NCBI RefSeq assembly: GCF_029254265.1
Contig: NZ_JAQWXX010000110.1
Span: 1 to 64,000 of the forward strand
Origin: Algoriphagus sp.
GTDB taxonomy: Bacteria; Bacteroidota; Bacteroidia; Cytophagales; Cyclobacteriaceae
Direction of reading: 5' to 3'
Length of the DNA stretch: 64,000 nucleotides
The first letter of the stretch is position 1, and every line of letters begins with the position of its first letter. The notes under the pieces are model-generated. The model worked only from the letters and a program-made list of their open reading frames with translations. It made no database searches and was not told the origin of the DNA. A program made the position numbers and the translations under genes. This document shows positions 6,913 to 18,348 of the stretch, piece after piece.

Positions 6913-7464
6913 TTACAGTACAAAACCCACTCGAATCACATAAGGTTCACCATAAGGTGAACGAAGATTGTCATGTAGGACATTATACAAAAAAGTAAAA
7001 TTAGCCCCGCCTCTAGGGCCGAAAGGGGCAAAATATCCACCTCCTAAAAAAAGTGCATTAGACCAGATGCGTTCAAAGCGCTCCGATAGGAAATTATAAT
7101 TATCAAAATTGATGGATTCGTATTCTGCGTGAAGGAAGATATTCGGCAGGACGTTGTATCTGCTAAACAGCCTTCCACCGTAAGAAGAGGTCTCTCCACC
7201 AATATATCTTTGATCATTGAAGTACTGATAGGTGATCCCGACTCCAGAGGAGAATTTTGGGGTAATCATCACTCCTACTAAAGGTGAAAAATCGATTAGG
7301 GTCACTGTACCAAACTGCATTCCGAAATTTCCTCCAAAATAAAGTCTGTCTTTGAATGGAATACTATCGCCGGGATAATATTCCCGCTGGGCCATGGAAG
7401 CAGCGCTCAAGCCAAAAAAAAGAATAAAAAATAAGAATAGTGATTTACTTTTTGACAATAACAT
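6913..7464 (-). CDS. Small outer-membrane beta-barrel protein
   Basis: A 183-residue protein with a signal peptide (hydrophobic about 9-25, cleavage after SMAQ). The mature part alternates aromatic and polar residues in strands such as LYFGGNFGMQFG and ends in RVGFVL, with the C-terminal hydrophobic residue expected of a beta-barrel. It is probably an 8-stranded barrel in the outer membrane; its function is unknown. It overlaps the upstream divIC gene by 20 bp and is followed at 20 bp by cysE, so it belongs to the same transcript, though no functional link to cysteine synthesis is evident. Confidence 0.75.
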   Translation of the reverse strand: MLLSKSKSLFLFFILFFGLSAASMAQREYYPGDSIPFKDRLYFGGNFGMQFGTVTLIDFSPLVGVMITPKFSSGVGITYQYFNDQRYIGGETSSYGGRLFSRYNVLPNIFLHAEYESINFDNYNFLSERFERIWSNALFLGGGYFAPFGPRGGANFTFLYNVLHDNLRSPYGEPYVIRVGFVL

Positions 7465-7732
7465 AGAGATCCTCAGTCGGTTTTTTCATTAGGTATCTTT
7501 CACGGGCAAACTTTTCCAAAAGTTCAGGATTGCTCATTAATTCCTCTTTTTCAGCCTTTATTCTAGTTTTTCGCTCCAAATAAAATTCTCTTTGATCCTC
7601 CAGCGTATTCAGCTTGCTACTTAGTTTGATTTGATTGATCACACTATTAGAATCAATAAAAATCATCCAAGCGAGAAAAAATGCCAATCCTAAAAAGTAA
7701 AAGTTCTTGGTGTATTTTAGGTACTTACTCAT
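7445..7732 (-). CDS. Septum formation initiator (FtsB/DivIC family)
   Basis: A 95-residue bitopic membrane protein: a short basic N-terminus, one membrane helix (about 12-28), then a coiled coil (about 35-70, with EDQREFYLERKTRIKAEKEEL) and a C-terminal segment with the family motif ERYLMKKPTEDLY. This matches DivIC/FtsB, which links FtsL and FtsQ/DivIB in the divisome. It is first in the minus-strand run with the outer-membrane protein gene, cysE and cysM, starting 40 bp after the eno terminator. In related Bacteroidota this gene commonly follows eno, as here. Confidence 0.85.
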   Translation of the reverse strand: MSKYLKYTKNFYFLGLAFFLAWMIFIDSNSVINQIKLSSKLNTLEDQREFYLERKTRIKAEKEELMSNPELLEKFARERYLMKKPTEDLYVIVKK

Positions 7733-7771
7733 AAGGCGTTCGATTTCCTGATCAAGTTACAAAAATGATGC

Positions 7772-7801
7772 AAAAAAAAGACAGCCCCGAAAGACTGTCT
7801 T
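7772..7801 (-). terminator. Intrinsic terminator after eno
   Basis: On the minus strand AAGACAG pairs with CTGTCTT around a 10-base loop and is followed by a run of T (the A-run at 7772-7779). It lies 26 bp past the eno stop and ends the carA-eno transcript, leaving divIC as the next unit. Confidence 0.88.
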
Positions 7802-7826
7802 CATTTTCATTAAATTATAGGAATGA

Positions 7827-10230
<2,404 letters not shown>

Positions 10231-10248
10231 CGTTCTTTTTGAGTTGTC

Positions 10249-10256
10249 CAAAGTTA
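10249..10256 (-). promoter_or_regulatory. Candidate -7 promoter box of carA-eno
   Basis: TAACTTTG on the minus strand matches the Bacteroidota -7 consensus TAnnTTTG. It lies 18 bp before the chosen carA ATG, implying a very short leader. No convincing TTTG box is found 19 bases upstream, so this is a partial match. Confidence 0.5.
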
Positions 10257-10293
10257 AATATTTATTGGGAAGGATTAGGATAGAAAAGGGTAT

Positions 10294-10325
10294 AAAAAAA
10301 GGATTGAACGAATGTCCAATCCTTT
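10294..10325 (-). terminator. Intrinsic terminator of the S10-spc-alpha operon after rplQ
   Basis: AAAGGATTG pairs with CAATCCTTT around a 10-base loop, followed on the minus strand by a run of T. It lies about 25 bp beyond the rplQ stop and separates the ribosomal operon from carA. Confidence 0.9.
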
Positions 10326-10349
10326 GATATAGTCAGCGAGGGCTTCAAC

Positions 10350-10892
10350 TTATTTTTCTTCAGTTTCGCCTTCAGATGAATTTTCAGTTGCTTCAGGAGC
10401 ACTTGACTCATCAGCTTTAGCTTCAACAGTAGGAGTCTCAACTTTTGCCTCAGGAGCTGAAGCAGTTGTAGAAGCACCTCTTCTTGATCTTCTAGTAGTC
10501 TTTTTCGCAGGCTTAGCATCCTTAAGCATCAATTCGTTAAAGTCTACCAATTCGATGATACACATTTCTGCATTATCACCTAATCTAAAACCAGTCTTGA
10601 TGATTCGAGTATATCCTCCTGGACGATTTGCCACTTTTTCGATTACTCCTCCAAACAATTCGATGATTGCCTCCTTATTTTTCAAATAAGAGAAAGCCAT
10701 CCTTCTATTGTGTGTGGTATCCTCTTTTGCTCTAGTCACAAGAGGTTCCAAATATTTCTTCAATTCTTTTGCCTTGGCAAGCGTGGTGGAGATACGCTTG
10801 TGAAGAATCAGCGAAGTCGCCATATTAGAAAGCATTGCCTTCCGGTGAGCAGCCTTCCTTCCAAGGTGGTTAAATTTCTTACCGTGTCTCAT
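10350..10892 (-). CDS. rplQ: 50S ribosomal protein L17 with a C-terminal extension
   Basis: The first ~120 residues ([20 protein letters not shown] onward, ending in the VELVDFNE-type strand) are standard L17, which binds 23S rRNA near the exit tunnel. The remaining 55-60 residues form a low-complexity tail: a basic patch ([10 protein letters not shown]) and then an Ala/Glu/Thr-rich acidic segment. The E. coli protein is about 127 residues, so the tail is an addition, as in other Bacteroidota. It is the last gene of the operon, 5 bp after rpoA, and is followed by a terminator. Confidence 0.95.
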   Translation of the reverse strand: MRHGKKFNHLGRKAAHRKAMLSNMATSLILHKRISTTLAKAKELKKYLEPLVTRAKEDTTHNRRMAFSYLKNKEAIIELFGGVIEKVANRPGGYTRIIKTGFRLGDNAEMCIIELVDFNELMLKDAKPAKKTTRRSRRGASTTASAPEAKVETPTVEAKADESSAPEATENSSEGETEEK

Positions 10893-10897
10893 ATTAA

Positions 10898-11887
10898 TTA
10901 TTCTTCATCAAGTTTATACTTTGAAATATCCATTCCAAAAGTCAATCCTTTATCCTGGATAAGCTGCTCTAATTCTGCGAGCGATTTCTTACCAAAGTTT
11001 CTGAATTTCATCATATCAGAAATTTCAAGTCTGGCAAGATCTCCTAAAGTCTTCACATCAGCTGCTTTAAGACAGTTGAATGCTCTAACCGAAAGGTCAA
11101 GATCACTCAATGAAGTCTTCAACAACTTTCTCATGTGTAAGAACTCTTCGTCGATAGGCTCTGGCTCAGCAATTCCAGTTGAATCAAGGACCATAGTTTG
11201 GTCAGAAAACAACATAAAGTGTTGAATCAGAATTTTAGCAGACTCTTGAAGTGCTTTCTCAGGATGGATAGAACCATCTGTGGAAACTTCAAGGATCAAT
11301 TTTTCGAAGTCAGTCTTCTGCTCCACTCGCGTGTTTTCTACGCTATATTTCACATTCTTTATAGGAGTGAAAATAGCATCGATTGCAATGGTTCCGAAGA
11401 TTTGTTCTTTTGGCTTGGACTCCTCAGCTGGTAAGTATCCTCTTCCTTTTTCCACTACCAATTCCATCTCAAAGTTCTTAGCATCGTCGATATGACAAAT
11501 CACTAAATCTGGATTTAGAATTTCGAAGGAAGATGTGAACTTGGCGATGTCCCCTGCAGTCAAAACAGATTGGTTTTTGATCTCCACAGTGATTTTTCCG
11601 TCAAATGCTTCGTGCACTTTCTTGAATCTCACTTGTTTCAAGTTCAAAATAATATCTGTCACGTCTTCAACTACACCTTCGATGGTAGAAAATTCATGCA
11701 CTACACCAGGGATCTTAACCGAAGTGATTGCATAACCTTCCAAGGAAGAAAGCAAAATTCTTCTTAGGGCGTTACCAATAGTAACTCCATAGCCTTTTTC
11801 GAGTGGTTTGAAAGTGAATAAGCCATGAAAGTCATCGGCCTTTTCCATAACCACTTTCTCGGGCATTTGAAATGCTAGAATGGACAT
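10898..11887 (-). CDS. rpoA: RNA polymerase alpha subunit
   Basis: A 329-residue protein with the alpha N-terminal dimerisation domain ([22 protein letters not shown] near 32-53), a linker rich in acidic residues around 230-245, and the C-terminal DNA- and activator-binding domain ([23 protein letters not shown], then [11 protein letters not shown]). It nucleates assembly with the beta and beta-prime subunits encoded in this same window. It lies 37 bp after rpsD and 5 bp before rplQ, the usual alpha-operon order. Confidence 0.97.
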   Translation of the reverse strand: MSILAFQMPEKVVMEKADDFHGLFTFKPLEKGYGVTIGNALRRILLSSLEGYAITSVKIPGVVHEFSTIEGVVEDVTDIILNLKQVRFKKVHEAFDGKITVEIKNQSVLTAGDIAKFTSSFEILNPDLVICHIDDAKNFEMELVVEKGRGYLPAEESKPKEQIFGTIAIDAIFTPIKNVKYSVENTRVEQKTDFEKLILEVSTDGSIHPEKALQESAKILIQHFMLFSDQTMVLDSTGIAEPEPIDEEFLHMRKLLKTSLSDLDLSVRAFNCLKAADVKTLGDLARLEISDMMKFRNFGKKSLAELEQLIQDKGLTFGMDISKYKLDEE

Positions 11888-11924
11888 ATATCTCGTTCTT
11901 TTTTAAAAGCTGAAAATATTAAAA

Positions 11925-12530
11925 TTACTTAGAGTAAAGTTCGACAATGAGTTGTTCCTTGATATTCTCAGGAATATCATCTCTACCTGGTACACTGACG
12001 AATTTGCCGGTTAACGATGTGCCATCCCACTCTAACCAAGGATATTTGTTTGCACCTCTACCAGCTAAGCTACTAGTGATTGCTTCAAGAGACTTTGATC
12101 GCTCTCTAACTGAAACAACATCACCAGGCTTAAGTGTGTAAGATGGAATATTTACCACATCACCATTCACAAGAATATGCTTGTGAGAAACGAGCTGTCT
12201 AGCACCTCGTCTAGTTGGGGAGATACCCATTCTGTACACCGTATTGTCTAATCTTCCTTCTAGTAGCTGAAGTAGGTTTTCACCTGTGATTCCAGACTTT
12301 CTAGAAGCAATACCAAACATTTTTGCGAATTGTCTTTCCAATACACCATAGATGTATTTTGCTTTTTGCTTTTCAGCGAGCTGGATAGCATATTCTGATT
12401 GCTTTTTTCTTCTACCTCTACCATGCTGTCCTGGAGGGTAATTCTTTTTCTGTAGCGCTTTGCTATGCCCTTCGATAGGCTCACCAAATTTTCTGGCGAT
12501 CTTTGCTTTAGGACCTGTATATCTAGCCAT
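11925..12530 (-). CDS. rpsD: 30S ribosomal protein S4
   Basis: A 201-residue primary 16S-binding protein, starting [16 protein letters not shown]. It carries the S4 RNA-binding domain ([31 protein letters not shown], about 91-121). The N-terminus lacks the four-cysteine zinc cluster found in some S4 proteins. In E. coli S4 represses its own operon; no leader structure can be claimed here. It lies 18 bp after rpsK. Confidence 0.97.
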   Translation of the reverse strand: MARYTGPKAKIARKFGEPIEGHSKALQKKNYPPGQHGRGRRKKQSEYAIQLAEKQKAKYIYGVLERQFAKMFGIASRKSGITGENLLQLLEGRLDNTVYRMGISPTRRGARQLVSHKHILVNGDVVNIPSYTLKPGDVVSVRERSKSLEAITSSLAGRGANKYPWLEWDGTSLTGKFVSVPGRDDIPENIKEQLIVELYSK

Positions 12531-12548
12531 TCTGTTACAATTTTATAA

Positions 12549-12947
12549 TTAAACTCTTCTACGCTTAGGAGGACGACAGCCATTGTGTGGCATAGGAGTC
12601 ACGTCTATAATAGTCGTCACGTCTAATCCTACGTTTTGCAACGTTCTGATCGCTGATTCACGACCAGCACCTGGACCTTTTACGAATACTTCGATTTTTC
12701 TCAAACCTAAGTCGTATGCTACTTGACCGCAATTTTGTGCTGCCATTTGTGCTGCGTAAGGAGTGTTTTTCTTCGAACCTCTGAAACCCATTTTACCGGC
12801 AGAGGCCCAAGATATCACTTGTCCTGCATTATTGGTAATTGAGATAATGATATTGTTGAAGGAGGCTTTGATATGTACCTGCCCTACAGCTTCTACCTTT
12901 ACTACTCTCTTTTTACCCTTTGCTTTATCGTTTCTTTTCTGAGCCAT
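12549..12947 (-). CDS. rpsK: 30S ribosomal protein S11
   Basis: A 132-residue platform protein with a short Lys-rich N-terminal tail and a conserved core ([15 protein letters not shown], then the [14 protein letters not shown] segment) ending in the invariant [14 protein letters not shown]11 contacts helix 45 of 16S rRNA and the mRNA exit. It lies 14 bp after rpsM, in the normal alpha-operon order. Confidence 0.97.
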   Translation of the reverse strand: MAQKRNDKAKGKKRVVKVEAVGQVHIKASFNNIIISITNNAGQVISWASAGKMGFRGSKKNTPYAAQMAAQNCGQVAYDLGLRKIEVFVKGPGAGRESAIRTLQNVGLDVTTIIDVTPMPHNGCRPPKRRRV

Positions 12948-12961
12948 AATCTATTCAGGTT

Positions 12962-13339
12962 TTATTTAGTTGCTTTCTTTTTGTTAGCAACTGTTTTTCT
13001 CTTACCCTTCCTTGTTCTGGCATTGTTCTTAGTCTTCTGACCACGAACAGGAAGTCCTTTTCTGTGTCTCAAGCCTCTGTAACAACCGATATCAAGCAGT
13101 CGTTTGATGTTCAATTGGACTTCTGACTTCAGAACACCTTCTGTTCTGAATTCTTCAGCAATAATGTTACGAATGGCGGTTGATTCATCATCATCCCACT
13201 CACCTGCCTTTTTATCGAAAGAGATACCGGCTTTGCTAAGGATAGCTTTAGCAGAACTTCTTCCGATTCCGAAGATATAGGTAAGTCCGATTTCGCCTCG
13301 CTTATTGTCTGGTATGTCTACACCTGCAATTCTAGCCAT
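12962..13339 (-). CDS. rpsM: 30S ribosomal protein S13
   Basis: A 125-residue protein of the small-subunit head that contacts tRNA and L5. It starts [21 protein letters not shown] and has the basic tail [22 protein letters not shown] start it at ATG 13339, four bases after the rpmJ stop; a longer frame from 13390 would add 17 non-homologous residues by running through rpmJ. It is followed at 14 bp by rpsK. Confidence 0.96.
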   Translation of the reverse strand: MARIAGVDIPDNKRGEIGLTYIFGIGRSSAKAILSKAGISFDKKAGEWDDDESTAIRNIIAEEFRTEGVLKSEVQLNIKRLLDIGCYRGLRHRKGLPVRGQKTKNNARTRKGKRKTVANKKKATK

Positions 13340-13343
13340 AATC

Positions 13344-13460
13344 TTAACCTTGTCTTTGTTTAAACTTTGGATTCTTCTTATTGATGACATAAAGGACCCC
13401 TTTTCTACGGATCAACTTACAGTCAGCACTTCTCTTTTTGATAGATGTCTTTACTTTCAT
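13344..13460 (-). CDS. rpmJ: 50S ribosomal protein L36, zinc-ligand-free form
   Basis: A 38-codon gene read directly from the sequence: [15 protein letters not shown]… ending KFKQRQG. The start, the length and the KQRQG tail identify L36. Of the usual zinc ligands (Cys11, Cys14, Cys27, His33) only C14 remains; the others are S11, N27 and F33, so it should not bind zinc. It lies 6 bp after infA and 4 bp before rpsM, the standard order. Confidence 0.95.
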   Translation of the reverse strand: MKVKTSIKKRSADCKLIRRKGVLYVINKKNPKFKQRQG

Positions 13461-13466
13461 ATCAGT

Positions 13467-13685
13467 TTATTTATATCGATATACTATTCTACCTTTTGAT
13501 AAATCATAGGGAGACAATTCCAATTTAACTTTATCTCCAGGAAGGATTTTAATATAATTCATCCTCATTTTCCCAGAAATATGAGCGATCAATTGATGTC
13601 CATTTTCTAGTTCTACCTTAAACATTGCATTAGATAATGCTTCTACGATAGTCCCGTCTTGCTCTATTGATGTCTGTTTAGCCAT
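13467..13685 (-). CDS. infA: Translation initiation factor IF-1
   Basis: A 72-residue S1-like OB-fold protein that binds the ribosomal A site during initiation. It has the family pattern [23 protein letters not shown], then [19 protein letters not shown], and [13 protein letters not shown] at the end. It lies one base after map and 6 bp before rpmJ, as in most Bacteroidota spc operons. Confidence 0.97.
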   Translation of the reverse strand: MAKQTSIEQDGTIVEALSNAMFKVELENGHQLIAHISGKMRMNYIKILPGDKVKLELSPYDLSKGRIVYRYK

Positions 13686-13686
13686 T

Positions 13687-14460
13687 TTAGAATTTAAAAT
13701 TCTCTTCTATGTATTTATGGGTTGTCAAAACCTCTGTTCTATCTTCAAATATCGCAACTGTATGCTCATAGTGTGCAGATGCTTTTCTATCCGCAGTACG
13801 AATAGTCCATCCATCTCTTTCCTGAACAATATTTCTACTGCCCAGATTTACCATCGGCTCAATTGCGATTACCATTCCACTTTTTAATAATGGTCCGCTA
13901 CCTTTTTTACCATAATTCGGAACTTCAGGAGATTCATGAAGGCTTTTCCCTAAACCATGTCCAACTAATTCACGGACAACCGTGTAACCTTTAGCTTCAA
14001 CATACTTTTGAATAGCATTACCAATATCTCCAACTCGATTACCAAATGTGGCTTGCTCAATACCTAGATAAAGAGAATCTTTTGTAGCTTTTAAGAGCTC
14101 AATAATGGAAGGAGACACTTCACCAATAGGATACGTATAAGCGGAATCGCTATGAAAACCTTGGTGAAAGACTCCACAATCAATTGAGATTATATCGCCA
14201 TCTTTCAATTCATAATCGCTGGGAAAACCGTGGACAACCACTTCGTTAACAGAAATACATAAAGATGATGGGAATCCATTGTATCCTTTAAAGGATGGGA
14301 CAGCCTTATTATCTCTAATGTACTCCTCAGCAATCTTATCTAGAAAAGAGGTCTTTACCCCTTCTTTGACATATTTAGCAACTTCTCCATGAGCTTTCGC
14401 TAGTATATCGGCACTCTCTTTTATTAACTTAACTTCCTCTGAAGTCTTATAATGAATCAT
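13687..14460 (-). CDS. map: Methionine aminopeptidase, type I
   Basis: A 257-residue cytoplasmic enzyme that removes the initiator methionine from nascent proteins. Metal ligands are visible in the expected order: the aspartates of [16 protein letters not shown], the histidine of [12 protein letters not shown], the glutamate of VIAIEPM and the glutamate near the end in [14 protein letters not shown]. It lies one base from secY and one from infA, so it is translated as part of the spc transcript, coupling N-terminal processing to ribosome production. Confidence 0.96.
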   Translation of the reverse strand: MIHYKTSEEVKLIKESADILAKAHGEVAKYVKEGVKTSFLDKIAEEYIRDNKAVPSFKGYNGFPSSLCISVNEVVVHGFPSDYELKDGDIISIDCGVFHQGFHSDSAYTYPIGEVSPSIIELLKATKDSLYLGIEQATFGNRVGDIGNAIQKYVEAKGYTVVRELVGHGLGKSLHESPEVPNYGKKGSGPLLKSGMVIAIEPMVNLGSRNIVQERDGWTIRTADRKASAHYEHTVAIFEDRTEVLTTHKYIEENFKF

Positions 14461-14461
14461 C

Positions 14462-15781
14462 TTAAGCTACTTGGTAATTAGAAGGATTATTCTTCATATT
14501 ACCACTCTTCATCATTCCTTCGTAATGCCTCATCAATAAATAACTCTCAATTTGTCTAAGCGTATCCATGATAACGCCAACCATTATAAGCAATGAAGTT
14601 CCTCCATAGAACTGTGCGAATTCAGCGCCAACTCCGGAAATTATCGCTAATGCCGGCAAGATCGCTACAGCAGCAAGGAGAATTGAACCTGGCAAAGTAA
14701 TCTTAGAAATAATTCCATCTATAAACTCGGAAGTCGGTGCACCAGGTTTAATGCCTGGAACAAATCCACCATTACGTTTCATATCCTCAGCAATTTGCTC
14801 AGGATTGACGGTTATAGCCGTGTAAAAGAAGGTGAAAATGATAATCATTGCTGCAAACAACAAATTATACTGCCAAGAAGTGAAATCACTAAATGTGGTA
14901 CCAATATAGTTTGCTATGTCGTTATCCTGAGCCCAAATCTGAGCGATCAAAGCAGGTACAAACATTAAAGATTGAGCAAAAATGATCGGCATTACGCCTG
15001 AAGCATTGACTTTGATTGGTATGTACTGACGTTGACCACCATATACTTTACCTCCTACTACTTGCTTAGCATATTGAACTGGAATCCTTCTTGTAGCCTC
15101 TGTAAGAGCAATTACCCCTACAACTACAAAGAATAAAACACCCGCTTCTATGAGTAACAATAGCATTCCAGAACCACCTTTTTCAACACCTTCGGCGATT
15201 AGCGCTCCAGGGAATCTAGATATAATTCCTATCATGATGAGCATAGAGATACCGTTACCAATACCTTTTTCCGTGATTTTCTCACCAAGCCACATACAAA
15301 ACATGGTACCTGCTGATAATAACACTAGAGAACTCACCATAAACAGTGAAGTACTAATCATTACAGCTCCTGTAGGGATAATCGTGGCACTCACGTAACC
15401 AATACCCTGAGCGATGGTAATCAAAATAGTCAATACCCGAGTAATCTGGTTGATTCTTTTTCTTCCAGATTCACCCTCTTTCTGCATCTTCTGAAAGTAG
15501 GGAACTCCGACAGTAAGCAACTGCAAAACGATGGATGCAGAGATATATGGCATGATACCCAATCCAAAGATAGATGCATTACTAAATGCACCACCAAGGA
15601 ATGTATCTATCAATCCAAAGATACCTTCTTGAGGACCTCCTAATTTGGAAGGATCCACTCCAGGAAGTACTACATAAGAACCTAATCTAAATATGATCAG
15701 AAAACCGATCGTATTCATGATTCTCACTCGTAGGTCTTCGATGGAGAAAATATTCTTAACTGTCGAAATAAACTTTTTCAT
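14462..15781 (-). CDS. secY: Preprotein translocase channel subunit SecY
   Basis: A 439-residue inner-membrane protein with about ten hydrophobic helices, forming the SecYEG export channel with the SecE encoded at 39790. Recognisable features are the short cytoplasmic start (ISTVKNIFSIEDLRVRI), the plug region after the first helix (GGAFSNASIFGLGIMPYISASI) and the conserved cytoplasmic loop with RRIPVQYAKQVVGG that contacts ribosomes and SecA. It follows rplO by 4 bp and precedes map by 1 bp. Confidence 0.97.
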   Translation of the reverse strand: MKKFISTVKNIFSIEDLRVRIMNTIGFLIIFRLGSYVVLPGVDPSKLGGPQEGIFGLIDTFLGGAFSNASIFGLGIMPYISASIVLQLLTVGVPYFQKMQKEGESGRKRINQITRVLTILITIAQGIGYVSATIIPTGAVMISTSLFMVSSLVLLSAGTMFCMWLGEKITEKGIGNGISMLIMIGIISRFPGALIAEGVEKGGSGMLLLLIEAGVLFFVVVGVIALTEATRRIPVQYAKQVVGGKVYGGQRQYIPIKVNASGVMPIIFAQSLMFVPALIAQIWAQDNDIANYIGTTFSDFTSWQYNLLFAAMIIIFTFFYTAITVNPEQIAEDMKRNGGFVPGIKPGAPTSEFIDGIISKITLPGSILLAAVAILPALAIISGVGAEFAQFYGGTSLLIMVGVIMDTLRQIESYLLMRHYEGMMKSGNMKNNPSNYQVA

Positions 15782-15785
15782 TAAT

Positions 15786-16232
15786 TCAAATCTGGTTTAC
15801 CGATCCACCAACGTTCTCGATAGCAGCTACAGCTGAAGCAGAGAATTTGTGAGCAGACACGTCTAATTTGGACTTCAACTCTCCTCCACCGAGGATTTTG
15901 ATTTTGTCATTTTTTGAAGCGATACCATGAGCAACTAAAGCTTCCATGTTGATCACATCGAGACTAAATTGTTCAGATAGGCCTTGCAAGGTATCCAAAT
16001 TTACTGGCTTATATTCAACTCTATTAAAGCTTTTAAAGCCGAACTTAGGAACTCTTCTTTGAAGAGGCATTTGACCACCTTCAAAACCAAGTTTGGACTT
16101 ATATCCAGATCTTGATTTAGCTCCTTTATGACCTCTTGTAGAAGTCCCTCCTCTACCTGAACCTGTACCTCTACCAATTCTCTTACGATTTTTGGTGGAT
16201 CCTTCAGCTGGGGTTAATGTATGCAATTTCAT
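15786..16232 (-). CDS. rplO: 50S ribosomal protein L15
   Basis: A 148-residue protein with the Gly/Arg/Lys-rich extended N-terminus ([20 protein letters not shown], then KGAKSRSGY) and globular C-terminal domain of L15, which bridges 23S rRNA domains in late assembly. It starts 2 bp after the rpmD stop and ends 4 bp before secY. Confidence 0.97.
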   Translation of the reverse strand: MKLHTLTPAEGSTKNRKRIGRGTGSGRGGTSTRGHKGAKSRSGYKSKLGFEGGQMPLQRRVPKFGFKSFNRVEYKPVNLDTLQGLSEQFSLDVINMEALVAHGIASKNDKIKILGGGELKSKLDVSAHKFSASAVAAIENVGGSVNQI

Positions 16233-16234
16233 AA

Positions 16235-16414
16235 TTAAGCTTCCTCCACTTTTACAAGGTGATTAACTTTATTTACCATACCAGCAATTTGAGGTGTATT
16301 TTCTACAACCACAGATTTGCTGATTCTACCAAGGCCTAAAGCAGTAATAGTAGCTTTTTGATCCTTTGGTCTGTCAATGATACTTTTCGTCTGAGTGATT
16401 TTGATCTTAGCCAT
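16235..16414 (-). CDS. rpmD: 50S ribosomal protein L30
   Basis: A 59-residue protein read directly from the sequence, starting [20 protein letters not shown] and containing [16 protein letters not shown], the signature of bacterial L30. It fills the gap between rpsE (5 bp upstream) and rplO (2 bp downstream), the conserved position for rpmD. Confidence 0.95.
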   Translation of the reverse strand: MAKIKITQTKSIIDRPKDQKATITALGLGRISKSVVVENTPQIAGMVNKVNHLVKVEEA

Positions 16415-16419
16415 GATAA

Positions 16420-16938
16420 TTATCCGTTAAATACTTTAGACATTTTCACACCTCTCTGCTGTGACACAGAAATCGCATCCCTAAGTTGAACAAGTGCATC
16501 AATTGTAGCTTTCACCACGTTGTGTGGATTTGAAGATCCTTTAGATTTAGCAAGAACGTCTGTAACGCCTGCACTCTCCAATACCGCACGCATCGCACCA
16601 CCGGCAATTACACCTGTACCTGCTGCTGCTGGTTTGATCAATACAAATCCTCCACCGAATTTACCTAGTTGTTCGTGTGGGATAGTTCCTTTCAAAACTG
16701 GCACTTTTACTAAGTTTTTCTTAGCATCTTCGATGCCTTTAGTGATAGCATCAGTTACCTCATTGGCTTTACCCAATCCATAACCTACCACACCTTGACC
16801 ATCTCCTACTACAACTATTGCTGAAAAAGAGAATCTTCTACCACCTTTAACCACTTTGGCAACTCGGTTGATCGCTACTACTTTTTCTTTTAAGTCTGTA
16901 TCTGTAGCCCTAATAGGCTTTCTTCTTAATTGAGACAT
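16420..16938 (-). CDS. rpsE: 30S ribosomal protein S5
   Basis: A 172-residue protein with the N-terminal double-stranded-RNA-binding-like domain ([20 protein letters not shown]) and C-terminal alpha/beta domain ([21 protein letters not shown]). S5 sits at the mRNA entry site and affects decoding fidelity. It lies 6 bp after rplR and 5 bp before rpmD. Confidence 0.97.
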   Translation of the reverse strand: MSQLRRKPIRATDTDLKEKVVAINRVAKVVKGGRRFSFSAIVVVGDGQGVVGYGLGKANEVTDAITKGIEDAKKNLVKVPVLKGTIPHEQLGKFGGGFVLIKPAAAGTGVIAGGAMRAVLESAGVTDVLAKSKGSSNPHNVVKATIDALVQLRDAISVSQQRGVKMSKVFNG

Positions 16939-16944
16939 AACGGA

Positions 16945-17295
16945 TTAAAATTTAAGGCCTCCCTCTCTAGCACCATCTGCCAAAGCTTTCACGTTTCCGT
17001 GATATAGGTAACCATTTCTGTCAAAAACGACTTCGTTTACTCCATTTGCTACAGCTCTTTCCGCAAGTTTTTTACCTACTTCCTTAGATACTGAAACATT
17101 TGTGTTGGCTTTAGCTCCCAATTCTTTGGAAGAAGCATGTGCCAAAGTATGACCTTTAAGATCATCAACAAGCTGCGCATAGATGCCTGTATTGCTTTTA
17201 AATACTGACAAACGAGGTCTGGAATCTGTACCAGAAATTTTTCTTCTGATACCTTGCTTGATTCTAAGTCTTCTGGAACTCTTATTAAATGCCAT
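16945..17295 (-). CDS. rplR: 50S ribosomal protein L18
   Basis: A 116-residue 5S rRNA-binding protein with a basic N-terminus ([16 protein letters not shown]), the [20 protein letters not shown] strand-helix core and the [20 protein letters not shown] terminus. It lies 6 bp after rplF and 6 bp before rpsE. Confidence 0.97.
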   Translation of the reverse strand: MAFNKSSRRLRIKQGIRRKISGTDSRPRLSVFKSNTGIYAQLVDDLKGHTLAHASSKELGAKANTNVSVSKEVGKKLAERAVANGVNEVVFDRNGYLYHGNVKALADGAREGGLKF

Positions 17296-17301
17296 AACTT
17301 A

Positions 17302-17859
17302 TTATTTTTTACCGGCAGTCTTACCAGCCTTACGTCTAACTTGTTCACCAACGAAGCGCACACCTTTTCCTTTGTAAGGTTCAACCTTACGAAGAGATTT
17401 GATTTTTGCAGCTATCTGTCCTATCAATTCCTTATCGATAGATTCCAAAGTAATAATTGGATTTTTACCTTTTGCAGTCTCAGTCTTCAAAGACACTTCG
17501 TTTGGAAGAGCGAAGAAAATACTGTGGGAATAACCAAGATTAAGCTCTAAAACTTGTCCTTGATTTGACGCTTTAAAACCTACACCAACAAGTTCCAAAT
17601 CTTTTTTGTAACCTTCAGAAACTCCAATTACCATGTTATTGATAAGAGATCTGTAAAGTCCATGAAATGATTTGTGTCTTTTGGAATCAGTAGGTCTAGC
17701 AACAACGATTTCGTTGTTTTCTACTTTTACCTTAATGTCAGGATTAACCTCCTGAACAAGGGTACCCTTTGGACCTTTAACAGTGACAACTCCATGAGCC
17801 GACACGTCTACAGTAACACCGCTGGGTACATTTATTGATTTTTTACCTATTCTAGACAT
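17302..17859 (-). CDS. rplF: 50S ribosomal protein L6
   Basis: A 185-residue protein with two tandem L6 folds. It starts MSRIGKKSINVPSGVTVDV and ends in the conserved VRRKAGKTAGKK after EPYKGKGVRFVGE. L6 binds near the sarcin-ricin loop and the factor site. Spacing is 9 bp from rpsH and 6 bp to rplR. Confidence 0.97.
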   Translation of the reverse strand: MSRIGKKSINVPSGVTVDVSAHGVVTVKGPKGTLVQEVNPDIKVKVENNEIVVARPTDSKRHKSFHGLYRSLINNMVIGVSEGYKKDLELVGVGFKASNQGQVLELNLGYSHSIFFALPNEVSLKTETAKGKNPIITLESIDKELIGQIAAKIKSLRKVEPYKGKGVRFVGEQVRRKAGKTAGKK

Positions 17860-17868
17860 GATAGTAAA

Positions 17869-18264
17869 TTAATATACGTAGCAAAGAACTTCTCCACCTA
17901 CACCCTCAGTACGGGCCTCTTTATCAGTCATTACACCTTTGGAGGTGGATACGATTGCTATTCCCAAGCCGTTAATTACTCTTGGAAGCTCCGTATGTTT
18001 CACATATTTTCTGAGACCTGGCGTACTAACACGCTTAAGGCTTACGATTGCGTTTTGCTTAGTCGTAGGATTAAATTTCAGAGCAATTTTGATCGTTCCC
18101 TGAGGACCGTTTTCTTCAAATTTATAATTCTGAATATATCCTTTGTCATGCAATACTTTCGTAATCTCCTTCTTGATATTAGAGGCAGGTATCTCAACGA
18201 TTCGGTGAGATGCCTTGATGGCATTTCTCAACCTTGTCAGATAATCAGCTATTGGATCAGTCAT
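17869..18264 (-). CDS. rpsH: 30S ribosomal protein S8
   Basis: A 131-residue primary 16S-binding protein starting MTDPIADYLTRLRNAIKA and ending STSKGVMTDKEARTEGVGGEVLCYVY. In E. coli S8 is the autogenous regulator of the spc operon. Here rpsH is preceded by an unusual 84-bp gap after rpsN that holds a promoter-like box, so regulation or a fresh start at this point is possible. Confidence 0.97.
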   Translation of the reverse strand: MTDPIADYLTRLRNAIKASHRIVEIPASNIKKEITKVLHDKGYIQNYKFEENGPQGTIKIALKFNPTTKQNAIVSLKRVSTPGLRKYVKHTELPRVINGLGIAIVSTSKGVMTDKEARTEGVGGEVLCYVY

Positions 18265-18302
18265 GATATTTTATAAGTCTAGCTACACCCGTTTTGGGCG
18301 TG

Positions 18303-18310
18303 CAAAGTTA
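18303..18310 (-). promoter_or_regulatory. Candidate internal promoter box before rpsH
   Basis: TAACTTTG on the minus strand matches the -7 consensus TAnnTTTG and lies in the only large gap (18265-18348) inside the rplC-rplQ run. The base run 19 positions upstream reads TTTT rather than TTTG. A GC-rich inverted repeat (ACACCCG / GGGCGTG, about 18284-18301) lies between the box and the rpsH start and could fold in the leader. Confidence 0.4.
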
Positions 18311-18348
18311 CGAATTGATTTTTATAATAAAAACTACTGTCGTTTTAT

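Noticed and set aside
10231..10251. Longer carA starting with TTG at 10251
   Set aside because: That codon lies within a -7 promoter box, so it would not be in the transcript.
13340..13390. 51-bp 5' extension of rpsM
   Set aside because: The added 17 residues are not part of S13 and the stretch is coding for rpmJ in another frame; ATG 13339 follows rpmJ by 4 bp.
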